Shown one piece after another: positions 24,119 to 32,935 of a DNA stretch of 64,000 nucleotides. Source of the stretch: Streptomyces griseoaurantiacus (GTDB lineage Bacteria > Actinomycetota > Actinomycetes > Streptomycetales > Streptomycetaceae). The stretch covers positions 1 to 64,000 of the forward strand of contig BNBP01000032.1 in assembly GCA_014656015.1 (NCBI GenBank). The letters run 5' to 3'. The notes below the pieces were generated by a model. That model made no database searches, was not told the origin of the DNA, and saw only the letters and a program-made list of their open reading frames with translations. The translations under genes and the position numbers were made by a program. Position 1 is the stretch's first letter. Every line of letters starts with the position of its first letter.

Positions 24119-24688
24119 ATGGCCCGCTGGGAACCCAATGCCGCGCAACGACTCGCCACCGCCGCCCTCGACCTCTTCGACGAGCGCGGGTACGACCACA
24201 CGACCGTGCTCGACATCGCGCAACGCGCCGGGCTCGCGAAGAGCACCTTCTTCCGCCACTTCCCGGACAAGCGGGCGGTGCTCTTCGGCGAGGACACGCT
24301 CACCGGGCCGCTCCTCGCCGCGCTCACCGCGGCACCGCCCGCCGCCACGCCCCTCGAAGCCGTGGCGCGCGGCCTCGACGCGCTCGGGCGTGAGGTGTTC
24401 ACCCCCGAGCGCCACCTCTTCGTGGCCCGCCGTCGTGCCGTCATCGACGCCCACCCCGAACTCCAGGAGCGCGAGGCCCTCAAGGGCCTGCACCTCACCG
24501 CCGCGCTGACCCGGGCCCTGACGGACCGCGGGGCACCCGTCCTCGCCGCGGAGGTCGCCGCCCAACTCGGCGCGCTCGCACTGAAGACGGCGTACGAGCG
24601 CTGGAGCGGTACCGGCGGCACGGGCGAGTTCGGCGCCCTCGCCCGGCAGGCACTCGACGAGGTGCGGGACGCCACCACCGCGCTCTGA
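24119..24688 (+). CDS. TetR family transcriptional regulator (quinone reductase-linked)
   Basis: A 189-residue TetR protein. The helix-turn-helix is classical: ALDLFDERGYDHTTVLDIAQ then AGLAKSTFFRHFPDKRAVLF. The C-terminal part is a short helical ligand domain. The ATG at 24119 is a leaderless distance from the -10 box. It is divergent from the quinone oxidoreductase at 24031, and two inverted copies of one operator sit between them, so a redox or quinone-like inducer is likely. Confidence 0.88.
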   Translation: MARWEPNAAQRLATAALDLFDERGYDHTTVLDIAQRAGLAKSTFFRHFPDKRAVLFGEDTLTGPLLAALTAAPPAATPLEAVARGLDALGREVFTPERHLFVARRRAVIDAHPELQEREALKGLHLTAALTRALTDRGAPVLAAEVAAQLGALALKTAYERWSGTGGTGEFGALARQALDEVRDATTAL

Positions 24689-25021
24689 GCGCTCTCTGAC
24701 GGAAGGCCGTCCCCGGCCGCGCCACTCGCTCTCGCGAGCCGCCCGCTCGATTCCGGCCTCCCCGACCATCCACCCCCGCATGCGGGCATCCGTACGCCCG
24801 CGGTTCGCCTTCCGGACGCCTTTCCCCTGTCTGATGAGGGAGCGGTCGGGCACACGGCGACCGCGATTCCGCACGCGGCGGGTGCAATTCCGCGAAGGTC
24901 CATTAATGTCGTCCACCGAGTGCGTACGTACCGGCTGTTTCGGTGTTGACAACGTTGTCCAAGCGGGGTCGTCACGTGAGGGCGGGGCGTGCGCGGGTAT
25001 CGCGAACGCTGGAGAGGTCTC
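24689..25021 (+). promoter_or_regulatory. Upstream region of the GH92 fusion gene with LacI-type operator
   Basis: 333 bases with no credible gene. GACAACGTTGTC (24948-24959) is a perfect 12-base palindrome of the type bound by LacI-family sugar regulators. It overlaps TTGACA (24946-24951), a possible -35 box. The identical palindrome lies at 56780-56791 before the GH127 gene. GGAGAGG at 25011-25017 is the ribosome binding site. Confidence 0.6.
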
Positions 25022-28000
25022 GTGCCGAGAAGACTCATAAGACCCCACGTCCCCCCGCGCCGGGCCGCCTCGACGCCGGCCCCGGTCGGCCGCCGTCACC
25101 GGCCGACGGCCGCGGTGGTGGCCGCGCTGCTCGCCGGGTCGCTCGGCCTCGCCGCGCTGGCGGGCGGCGGCGGTACGGCACTCGCGCTGCCCGGCACGGG
25201 CGCCCCCGCTAAGTCCGCCGCCCCCGGGGGGACTTCCGGCGGCACGGACTACACGAAGCTCGTCGACCCGTTCGTCTCGACCTCCGGCGACGACGGCAAC
25301 GACCTGCCGGGCGCCCAGGCCCCGCACGGTCTGGCCAAGGTCAACCCGATGACCACGCCGGGCCGCAACCACTCCGGGTACGACTACGACGAGGACCACA
25401 TCGCCGGGTTCACCGCCACGAACCTCGACGGTGTCGGCGGCTCCGGGGGCGGCGGCGACCTGCTGGTCGTGCCGACCTCCGTGCGCTACGACAGCCGCCC
25501 CGCCGCGAGCAGTTACGCGCACCCGTACAGCCACGAGGACGAGGACGCGACGCCCGGTCACTACCGGGTGGGTCTCGGCGCCCTCTCCGGCACCGGCTCG
25601 AAGGTGACCCCGGACTCCGGGACGATCGACGCCGAGGTGACCGCGACGACGCGGACGGCGCTGGAGCGCTACCGCTTCCCCGCCGGGGCCTCCCCCCAGC
25701 TCGTCCTGGACCTCGCCAACAACTTCACCAGCCGCACCCGTTCGACCCTGAAGGCCACGACGCTCGAGGACGGGACCACATCCCTCACCGGGCAGATCGC
25801 CGGCTCCTTCAACGGCGCCTCGTACCGGATGTACTACGCCGCCACCACCGACGCCCCCGTCACCTCGTTCAAGAGCTGGGGCGCGGACGGCAAGCTGAGC
25901 GGCGCCACCTCGCAGGACGGCACCGACACCGGAGTCGTCCTCGGTTTCGACCCCGCCGCCGGGAACGACATCGAACTGCGCGTCACCCTCTCGCCGATCA
26001 GCGCGGACCAGGCCCTGGCCGACCAGCGCGCCGAGGTGGGGAACCTCAGCTTCGACCAGGCACGGGCCCGGACCAGGGCCGAATGGAACGACACCCTCGG
26101 CGCGGTCGCCGTCAAGACGTCCGCGGCCTCGGACCCCGGCGCGAAGCTCAGCAAACTGTTCTACACCCACCTGTACCGCATGTACGCGCTGCCGGTGAAC
26201 GCCACCAGCACCGACGGCACCTACCGGGGTGTCGACGGGGCGGTGCACGAGGCGAACGGCTTCACGTACTACGACGGCTGGTCCACCTGGGACGACTTCC
26301 GCAAGTACTCCGTCGAGGCGTACATCGACCCGGCCACCTACCGGGACATGGTGCAGTCGGCCGTCCTGCTCTTCGCCGACGCGCGTCTGACGGGCAAGGG
26401 CCTGAGCAGCCTCACCCACACGGTGCCGACCGTGCGCTGGGAGCGCTCGGCCGTGGTCATCGCCGACGCGCTGTCCAAGGGTTTCAAGAACTTCGACCGG
26501 CTCGACGAGGCCTACCCGGCGCTCAAGGCGTACACCGGGTACTACACGGGCACCCAGTTGCGGCAGGGCTACGTCGCGGGGGACCCCGGGACGACCGCCC
26601 AGCGCGGCTACGACCAGTGGGCGCTGTCCGTGATCGCCGACGCGCTCGGCGAGGACGCGGACGCGAGGAAGCTACGCACCCAGTCCACGATGGCCATCGA
26701 CAACCTGGTCAAGCCGGGGGCCTGGAGCGCGCCCGACGGCACGAAGGTGGGGCTGCTCACCCCGCGCGCGGCGGACGGTGGCTGGGAGAGCGCCGACCAC
26801 GAGAAGTTCGAGGCGGCCAAGCTCTACCAGGGCACGCTCTGGCAGTACCACTGGTACGACGCCTACGACATGGGCGGTCTGCTCGAGGCCATGGGCGGCG
26901 AGAAGGCCGGCCGGGCCGCGGTCAGGCACATGTTCGGCGAGGACTCCGACGCCGACGACGGCTCGACCATGCTGCACTCCAACGCCAACGAGATCGACCT
27001 CCAGGCGCCCTACCTGTTCAACTACGTCGGCGAGCCCGGCCTGACGCAGAAGTGGGTGCGCGCCATCTACACCGGCACCACCTGGAACCGCTACATCGCC
27101 ACCGGCTCCACCAACGAGGCGCCCAGCTCCGGCGGCGAGTTCAGGCCGCCGGTGAAGACCGAGGTGTACAAGCTGTCGCCCCACGGCTTCCTGCCGACGA
27201 TGGACAACGACGCCGGCACCATGTCGACGATGTTCGTCGCCGCCGCCCTCGGGCTGTTCCCGGTGACCGCCGGCTCCAGCCAGTTCCAGATCGGCAGCCC
27301 CTTCTTCGACTCCACGACCATCACCTACGCGGGCGGCACGAAGTTCACCGTGCGGGCCGACGGCGTCTCCCCGGACGACTACTACGTGCAGCGGGCGACG
27401 CTCGACGGCAAGCGGTTCGACAACACCTGGCTCGACTACTCGCGCATCGTCTCCGGCGGCACCCTGCGCTTCACCATGGGGTCCGAGCCCTCGCGTTGGG
27501 GTGCGGACACCGAGCCCGCGTACTCGCTGGACACCGACGGCGGCGACACGGGCGGCGGCACGGGGACGGGCAAGGACGACACGGTCCTATCCGCCCGCCC
27601 GGCCACGGTCGCGGCCGCCGCGAACGGCACGGTCGACGCGAGCGTCAAGCTCACCCTGTCCGGGCGGGCCCGGTTCGCCGCGCGCGCGGGCACCAGCCTG
27701 ACCGCGACCGGGGCGGCCTCGGTGACCGGCCTCGCCAAAGGCCTCACCGCGAACCTCCGGGTGACCGGGGCGCACACGGCGACGCTGTCGCTCGACGGCT
27801 CCGCGAAGGTGGACGCGCGCATCGGCCTCACCTTCGCCGACAAGGCCTTCGCGCACGGCGTGCCCGCCTCCTCGGTGCGCGGCACCGGGGTGTCGGTGAC
27901 CGATCCGCTCCTCCTCTCCACGGCCGCGGCCCACCGGAAGAAGCTGGCCGCCCTCGTCGACGAGGCCTCGCTGGTGCGCGGCACGCACTATTCCGACGGC

Positions 28001-31000
28001 TCCTACAGCCTGTTCCGCTCGGCGCTCGAGCGCGCGCGGACCGTCCTCGCGGACACCGCCGCCCCGACCGCCACCCTCATGGCCGCGCACGACGCCCTGC
28101 GGTCCGCCGCCGACGCGCTGGCCCTCGACGAGGGCGGCTACGCCGTCCTGCAGGCCGAGGACCCGGACGCGATGGAGGGCCCGAACCTGGTGAAGGAGGC
28201 CTACTACTCCGACGGCGACCTCGGCGGCGTCACCGAGGGCGCGTGGGAGAGCTTCACCAGGCTGGACTTCGGCGGGGTCGCCCCGCGCAGCGTCTCCGTG
28301 CGCTACGCCAACTCCCAGGCGACGACGGCGAAGCCGAGCAGCGTCGACATCCACGCCGGTGACGCGGACGGCCCCGTGGCCGCCACCGTCTCGCTGCCCG
28401 GTACCGGGAGCTGGCAGAACTACACCACGGTCCGGGCAAACGTCGGCGACCCCGAGGCCCTGCTGAACGCCTCGCGCGCGACCTTCGTGTTCCACGCGCC
28501 CACCGGGCAGCAGTGGGTGTCGAACTTCGACTGGTTCCAGTTCTCGCCCTACGAGGTGTCCGACTCCCCCACCACCACGCTCGCCACGCTGACCGCGGCC
28601 GACAGCACCGCGACCGGCGACGGTTCGCAGCCGCTCAAGCTCTCGGGCGGCATCTTCGAGAACGTGACGGACGGCGCCTGGGCCGAGTGGCGGGACACCG
28701 ACCTCGGTGAGGGCGCCGACACCCTGACCGTCCGCTACGACAAGCCGCAGTCCCGTGCCGCCTCGGACTCGCACCTCGTCCTGCACCTCGGGGCGAAGGA
28801 CGGCCCGAGGAAGGTCGAGGTCCCCCTCGACTACACCGGGCCGGGCTGGGGAACCGTCGCCACCACGACCGTGCGCCTCGCCCCTGACGTCTTCACCGGC
28901 GTCCAGGACGTGTACGCGGCCTTCGCCTCCACCACCCAGACCGCCGACCGGCCCTACGTGGGCAACATCCACGCGCTCACCCTGACCAGGAGCGCCGAGC
29001 CCCCGGTGTTCCTCGACGCCACGGCGTTCCGCTCGCACAGCGGCGGCGGACTCAAGAGCGAGCCGGCCGGCTGGAGCGGCGCGGGCTCGGCCACCGACCT
29101 CGGCGGCACCTACGACGGGGCGTGGCTCGACTACGGGGACATCGACTTCGGCCGCTCGGCGAAGAACACCGTCACCCTCACCTACGTCAACAACTCCGCG
29201 CGCTGCGGCACCGGTTCGGCCGTACAGCTCTACCTGGACGGCTTCGACCCGGCGCACCCGGGCACGCCGTACGCGACCGTGCCGCTGCCGGTCACGGGCA
29301 GCGCCTGGTCCTCGGGCGGCACGACGAGCCTGACCCTGCCGAAGGGGATCAGCGGCACGCACGGTGTCCATCTGCGGCTGACGACGCAGCCCGACTCCTC
29401 GCACCCGTACGTCGCGAACCTGGGCCGGATCACGTTCAGCCGTGTCGAGGCTCCGGCCGAGACGGACAGGACCGCGCTGAACAAGGCGATCGAGCGGTAC
29501 GAGGGGCTCGCCGAGGACGCGGAGCGGTACGGCGCCATCGACTTCGGCGTGTTCCGCCGCGAACTGGACGCCGCCCGCACCCTCGCCGGCGCCGAGGACG
29601 CGGCCCAGCTGGAGGTCGACACGCAGACCCGTTCCCTCACCCTCGCCGCGGGGCAGCTCGTCCCGCTGGCCAGGCTGCGCCTGGAGGACCTGGTCGAGAC
29701 CGCGTCGGCCCTGGTCGACGCGCGCTACACGGACGCCTCGTGGAAGGCGTTCACCACGGCCCTCACCGCGGCGAAGGCCGCGCTGGCGGACGAGGCCGCC
29801 GGTGACGAGACGCTCACCGCACGCCGCAAGGCCCTCGCCCAGGCCATGGACGGGCTCACCACGAAGCGGAAGACGGTGCCCGCGGCGCCCGGCGCCGTGT
29901 CGGCGACCGTGTCCGGCAGTGGGGTGAAGGTGAGCTGGTCCGCTCCCGAGGACACCGGCGGCTCCCCCGTCACCGGCTATGTGATCACCCTCGACGAGGA
30001 GCACCGGGTCGAGGTCCACGATCCCGAGAGCCGGGCCACGACCTTCACCCGGCTGCCCGCCGGCCGGTCGTACTCGGCACGGGTCGGCGCGGTGAACTCC
30101 GTCGGCACCTCGCGGCCGAGCGCCGCCACCGCACCCGTGGTGACCGGCGGCGCCAGGCCGCAGGCACCGGCCGTGACCGGGGTGCTCACCGAGGGCAAGC
30201 GGGTCCGGGTCACCTGGCGGGCCGCCGGCGACGGCGGATTCCCGGTCCTCGGCTACACCGTCGCCCTCGACGACGGCACCACCGCGTACGTCCCGGGGAC
30301 GGCGGAGACCGCACTGCTCACCGCCGGAAGCGGGGCGAGGGCCCACACGGCGACCGTCACCGCCCGCACCCTGGCCGGGGCCTCGGGGGCCGCCGTCACG
30401 GCCGGCACCAGAGCCGCCGCGAAGGGCGGGGCCGCCGACCCGGGCACGTACGAGCCGACGCCCTTCCCGGACGACGTGCTCGGTGCGGACTACGCCTCGG
30501 ACGAGTGGCCGTCCACCGGCGACGGCACGGACTACTTCACGTCCCTGCTCGACGGCTTCGACGACCTCCCGGCCGGCACCCTCGGCGCCAACAGGAAGGT
30601 GCCCGCCGGGACGCCGCCCACCGCCGAGAACGACACGATCTCCGTCCGCATCAACAACGCGGCGACCCAGAAGGAGGTGGACCGGGCCGAGGTCGACGCC
30701 ACGCACAGTCCCACCGTCACGATGGCCGACGGCCTCGGCTCCCGGCTCGGCGCGCTCTACGAGGAGGCGCTGAAGGGCAACCGGCTGCCCAAGACCAGCG
30801 CCCTGTTCTCCCGCGTCGCCAAGAAGCTCGACACCCACGACGCGGCGAAGAACCACTGGACCTACCTGCGGCCGTACGTGCGGCTCGGGTTCGTGGGCGA
30901 GGGCGGCGACATCTACGAGTCGCAGGACGGCTCCTACGGCGGTCTGGCCACCAGCGGGTCCTACCCGAGCGGCCACACCTACAGCGGCTACGAGGCCGGC

Positions 31001-32008
31001 ACGGTCCTGGCCACGCTGCTGCCGGAGCTGGCGCCCTCGATCCTGGCGCGCACCTCGGAGTACGGGGACAACAGGGTGATCCTCGGCTTCCACTACCCGC
31101 TGGACGTGCTGGGCGGCCGCATCGGCGCGCAGGCCACCGTGGCGCACCGGTGGGCGGACCCCGCGTTCGAGGGGCTGCTCCAGCAGGCCCACACCGAGAT
31201 CGAGAACGTGCTGCTCGCGCGGTGCGAGGAGGAGGGGTACGGGACGACCCTGACGGCCTGTGCGGGTGATCCCTACGCCGGTCTGAGCCCGGCGCGGGCG
31301 GTCGACCTGTACACCCAGCGGCTGACCTACGGGTTCTCCCGGACGGGGAAGGCCGGGCAGGCCCTGAAGGTGCCGGCCGACGCGGCGGCCCTGCTGGTGA
31401 CCGCCTTCCCCGACCTCACCGAGGAGCAGCGCGCACAGGTTCTGGAGCAGACGGCGACGGACTCCGGTTACCCGCTCGACCTGACCGGGGAGGGCCGCGA
31501 GAGCTGGCAGCGGATCAATCTGGCGGCCGCACTGGCGGCGGACGTGGTCGTGCGCGCCGACGGTTCGGTCAAGGTGACGAACTTCGCCGACGCCACCCGG
31601 GCGAGCGTCGCCGACGCCCGCTCCCTCGCCGTGGGCGGGGCGGAGCTCGACGGCTTCGACCCGGCGGTGTCCACGTACGTCGTCGACTGGCCCTCGAACA
31701 GGCCGCTCCCGGCGGTCACGGCCGCCGCGGCCGCGTCCGGGGCGCGGGTGAAGGTCACCGACGGCGGCACCGTGCTCACCTCGGGCTCCTCCCGGCTGAG
31801 CACGCGGAAGGTGACGGTGACCTCGGCCAACGGGGCGGTCACCCGGACGTACACGGTCGGGTTCCTGCGTACGGGCCACGCCCACGGGCCGCATCCGGCG
31901 GACGGCACGGCGGGCGCCGGCCGGATTCCCGGCGGCAGCCCTCTGTGGTCCCCGGCGCGGGAATGGTGGGACCGCTCGGGGCGGTCCGCGACGCGGGGCG
32001 GGTGGTGA
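25022..32008 (+). CDS. Giant secreted GH92 alpha-mannosidase fused to a PAP2/class A acid phosphatase
   Basis: A 2328-residue exported protein. Rough order: signal region with an arginine-rich start (1-56); GH92 exo-alpha-mannosidase (76-820), with GWSTWDDFRKY, the SNANEIDLQAPYLFNYVGEP segment and DNDAGTMSTMFVAAALGLFP; a beta-sandwich (850-966); a FIVAR-like helical unit (970-1037); three CBM6-like modules (1038-1178, 1188-1328, 1328-1475), the first with EGAWESFTRLDFGG; two FIVAR-like units (1480-1617); two fibronectin type III domains (1619-1803); a phosphatase domain (1813-2103); and a C-terminal beta-domain. The phosphatase has the full class A motif set: K1943-x6-R1950-P1951, PSGH 1982-1985 and R2018-x5-H2024-x3-D2028. 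GTG at 25022 follows GGAGAGG. A phosphomannan-degrading role is inferred, not shown. Confidence 0.88.
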   Translation: MPRRLIRPHVPPRRAASTPAPVGRRHRPTAAVVAALLAGSLGLAALAGGGGTALALPGTGAPAKSAAPGGTSGGTDYTKLVDPFVSTSGDDGNDLPGAQAPHGLAKVNPMTTPGRNHSGYDYDEDHIAGFTATNLDGVGGSGGGGDLLVVPTSVRYDSRPAASSYAHPYSHEDEDATPGHYRVGLGALSGTGSKVTPDSGTIDAEVTATTRTALERYRFPAGASPQLVLDLANNFTSRTRSTLKATTLEDGTTSLTGQIAGSFNGASYRMYYAATTDAPVTSFKSWGADGKLSGATSQDGTDTGVVLGFDPAAGNDIELRVTLSPISADQALADQRAEVGNLSFDQARARTRAEWNDTLGAVAVKTSAASDPGAKLSKLFYTHLYRMYALPVNATSTDGTYRGVDGAVHEANGFTYYDGWSTWDDFRKYSVEAYIDPATYRDMVQSAVLLFADARLTGKGLSSLTHTVPTVRWERSAVVIADALSKGFKNFDRLDEAYPALKAYTGYYTGTQLRQGYVAGDPGTTAQRGYDQWALSVIADALGEDADARKLRTQSTMAIDNLVKPGAWSAPDGTKVGLLTPRAADGGWESADHEKFEAAKLYQGTLWQYHWYDAYDMGGLLEAMGGEKAGRAAVRHMFGEDSDADDGSTMLHSNANEIDLQAPYLFNYVGEPGLTQKWVRAIYTGTTWNRYIATGSTNEAPSSGGEFRPPVKTEVYKLSPHGFLPTMDNDAGTMSTMFVAAALGLFPVTAGSSQFQIGSPFFDSTTITYAGGTKFTVRADGVSPDDYYVQRATLDGKRFDNTWLDYSRIVSGGTLRFTMGSEPSRWGADTEPAYSLDTDGGDTGGGTGTGKDDTVLSARPATVAAAANGTVDASVKLTLSGRARFAARAGTSLTATGAASVTGLAKGLTANLRVTGAHTATLSLDGSAKVDARIGLTFADKAFAHGVPASSVRGTGVSVTDPLLLSTAAAHRKKLAALVDEASLVRGTHYSDGSYSLFRSALERARTVLADTAAPTATLMAAHDALRSAADALALDEGGYAVLQAEDPDAMEGPNLVKEAYYSDGDLGGVTEGAWESFTRLDFGGVAPRSVSVRYANSQATTAKPSSVDIHAGDADGPVAATVSLPGTGSWQNYTTVRANVGDPEALLNASRATFVFHAPTGQQWVSNFDWFQFSPYEVSDSPTTTLATLTAADSTATGDGSQPLKLSGGIFENVTDGAWAEWRDTDLGEGADTLTVRYDKPQSRAASDSHLVLHLGAKDGPRKVEVPLDYTGPGWGTVATTTVRLAPDVFTGVQDVYAAFASTTQTADRPYVGNIHALTLTRSAEPPVFLDATAFRSHSGGGLKSEPAGWSGAGSATDLGGTYDGAWLDYGDIDFGRSAKNTVTLTYVNNSARCGTGSAVQLYLDGFDPAHPGTPYATVPLPVTGSAWSSGGTTSLTLPKGISGTHGVHLRLTTQPDSSHPYVANLGRITFSRVEAPAETDRTALNKAIERYEGLAEDAERYGAIDFGVFRRELDAARTLAGAEDAAQLEVDTQTRSLTLAAGQLVPLARLRLEDLVETASALVDARYTDASWKAFTTALTAAKAALADEAAGDETLTARRKALAQAMDGLTTKRKTVPAAPGAVSATVSGSGVKVSWSAPEDTGGSPVTGYVITLDEEHRVEVHDPESRATTFTRLPAGRSYSARVGAVNSVGTSRPSAATAPVVTGGARPQAPAVTGVLTEGKRVRVTWRAAGDGGFPVLGYTVALDDGTTAYVPGTAETALLTAGSGARAHTATVTARTLAGASGAAVTAGTRAAAKGGAADPGTYEPTPFPDDVLGADYASDEWPSTGDGTDYFTSLLDGFDDLPAGTLGANRKVPAGTPPTAENDTISVRINNAATQKEVDRAEVDATHSPTVTMADGLGSRLGALYEEALKGNRLPKTSALFSRVAKKLDTHDAAKNHWTYLRPYVRLGFVGEGGDIYESQDGSYGGLATSGSYPSGHTYSGYEAGTVLATLLPELAPSILARTSEYGDNRVILGFHYPLDVLGGRIGAQATVAHRWADPAFEGLLQQAHTEIENVLLARCEEEGYGTTLTACAGDPYAGLSPARAVDLYTQRLTYGFSRTGKAGQALKVPADAAALLVTAFPDLTEEQRAQVLEQTATDSGYPLDLTGEGRESWQRINLAAALAADVVVRADGSVKVTNFADATRASVADARSLAVGGAELDGFDPAVSTYVVDWPSNRPLPAVTAAAAASGARVKVTDGGTVLTSGSSRLSTRKVTVTSANGAVTRTYTVGFLRTGHAHGPHPADGTAGAGRIPGGSPLWSPAREWWDRSGRSATRGGW

Positions 32009-32051
32009 GCACCACGCCTCCCCGGTCCCGCGACGGGTCCCCCTGAACCGA

Positions 32052-32089
32052 CCACGGCCGCCGGCGCCCTCGCGCGCCGGCGGCCGTGG
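32052..32089. terminator. Strong bidirectional terminator
   Basis: CCACGGCCGCCGGCG (32052-32066) and CGCCGGCGGCCGTGG (32075-32089) make a perfect 15-base stem with an 8-base loop. It lies between the convergent GH92 fusion and EthD genes and can serve both. Confidence 0.85.
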
Positions 32090-32097
32090 CGTTCCGG

Positions 32098-32436
32098 CTA
32101 CGGCAGGACCACACGTTCCTCGGTGACCATGACCCCCACCGAAGCCATGTCGATGAAGGTCGCCTCGTCGGGGTTGACCCGTTCCCTGTAGTTCGCCGAG
32201 GCGAAGAACGCGTCGTGGTCCTCCCAGTTCTCGAACCAGATCTCCGTCAGACCGTCGTAGGCCGGAGCGGGGTAGGCGTCGGCCCGCACCGGATGGGACA
32301 CGGTGTACCGCCGCACGTAGCGCCGCGCCTCCGGGATGGAGGTGAACAGCGGGGCGTGCCGGTTCCTGTGGTGGTCGACGAACTCCTCGAAGGACAGGCC
32401 CTCGACACGGTTGATCATGAAGGCGAGCTTGAGCAC
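32098..32436 (-). CDS. EthD domain protein
   Basis: A 112-residue ferredoxin-like alpha+beta barrel protein. LSFEEFVDHHRNRHAPLFTS carries the DxxHxxxH-type pattern of EthD, and GLTEIWFENWEDHDAFFASA is the usual second half. The GTG at 32436 is chosen because AAAGGGA precedes it at normal distance. Proteins of this family act in dimeric enzymes or as small isomerases/cyclases, or assist monooxygenases. It is divergent from a MerR gene whose likely operator lies in the gap. Confidence 0.78.
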   Translation of the reverse strand: MLKLAFMINRVEGLSFEEFVDHHRNRHAPLFTSIPEARRYVRRYTVSHPVRADAYPAPAYDGLTEIWFENWEDHDAFFASANYRERVNPDEATFIDMASVGVMVTEERVVLP

Positions 32437-32498
32437 TTCCGGTTCCCTTTCACCCATTGCGGTACTGAACGGGCCGCGCGACCACGGGAGTAACGTAA

Positions 32499-32520
32499 CC
32501 CTTGACATCCATGTGAGGGG
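32499..32520. promoter_or_regulatory. MerR-type dyad between EthD and MerR genes
   Basis: CCCT-tg-ACAT and ATGT-ga-GGGG form an imperfect inverted repeat around two bases, with TTGACA (32503-32508) inside the left half. Position and style fit a MerR operator within the divergent promoter. Confidence 0.5.
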
Positions 32521-32559
32521 CAAGCCGGAGTGACCCGGCCCACAGGGGAAGGAGGCGCC

Positions 32560-32928
32560 GTGCGGATCGGGGAACTGGCCGTCCGGACCGGCGTCAGCCG
32601 TCGGTCGCTGCGCTACTACGAGGACCAGGGGCTGCTCGTCAGCGCACGCTCGCCCAGCGGGCAGCGGCACTACGACGAGGAACACGTCCGACGGGTGCGC
32701 CTCATCCGGTCGTTCCTGGCCGCGGGCATGTCCAGCGGCACCATCGCCGAGATGGTTCCCTGCATGGCGGAGCCGAGCAGGGGCAGGGCCGAGCGGGCGC
32801 TGGTACTCATGGGTGACGAGCGGGAGCGGCTGTGCTCGGCCCTGGACGGGCTCGCCGCCGCCCGGCGCGAACTCGATCGCCTCATCGAGGTCAACCGGCG
32901 CTACCTGGCGGCGGACGAGCAGTCGTAG
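32560..32928 (+). CDS. MerR family transcriptional regulator
   Basis: A 122-residue MerR protein. RIGELAVRTGVSRRSLRYYE with DQGLLVSARS and QRHYDEEHVRRVRLIRSFLA is the full winged helix. A dimerisation helix rich in Glu and Arg follows. The effector end is short and has a single cysteine in MVPCMAEPS. The GTG at 32560 has GGAAGGAGG just before it. It probably regulates the divergent EthD gene. Its stop is 7 bases from the end of the convergent dehydratase operon. Confidence 0.86.
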   Translation: MRIGELAVRTGVSRRSLRYYEDQGLLVSARSPSGQRHYDEEHVRRVRLIRSFLAAGMSSGTIAEMVPCMAEPSRGRAERALVLMGDERERLCSALDGLAAARRELDRLIEVNRRYLAADEQS

Positions 32929-32935
32929 CACCCCC

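Noticed and set aside
24780..25040. Small plus-strand frame between the TetR gene and the GH92 fusion
   Set aside because: No ribosome binding site, low-complexity composition, and it covers the operator and promoter of the fusion gene.
27587..31894. A very long open frame on the minus strand opposite the GH92 fusion gene
   Set aside because: At this GC content antisense frames stay open by chance. The translation is rich in Arg, Gly, Val and has no domain or ribosome site; the plus strand has clear domains throughout.
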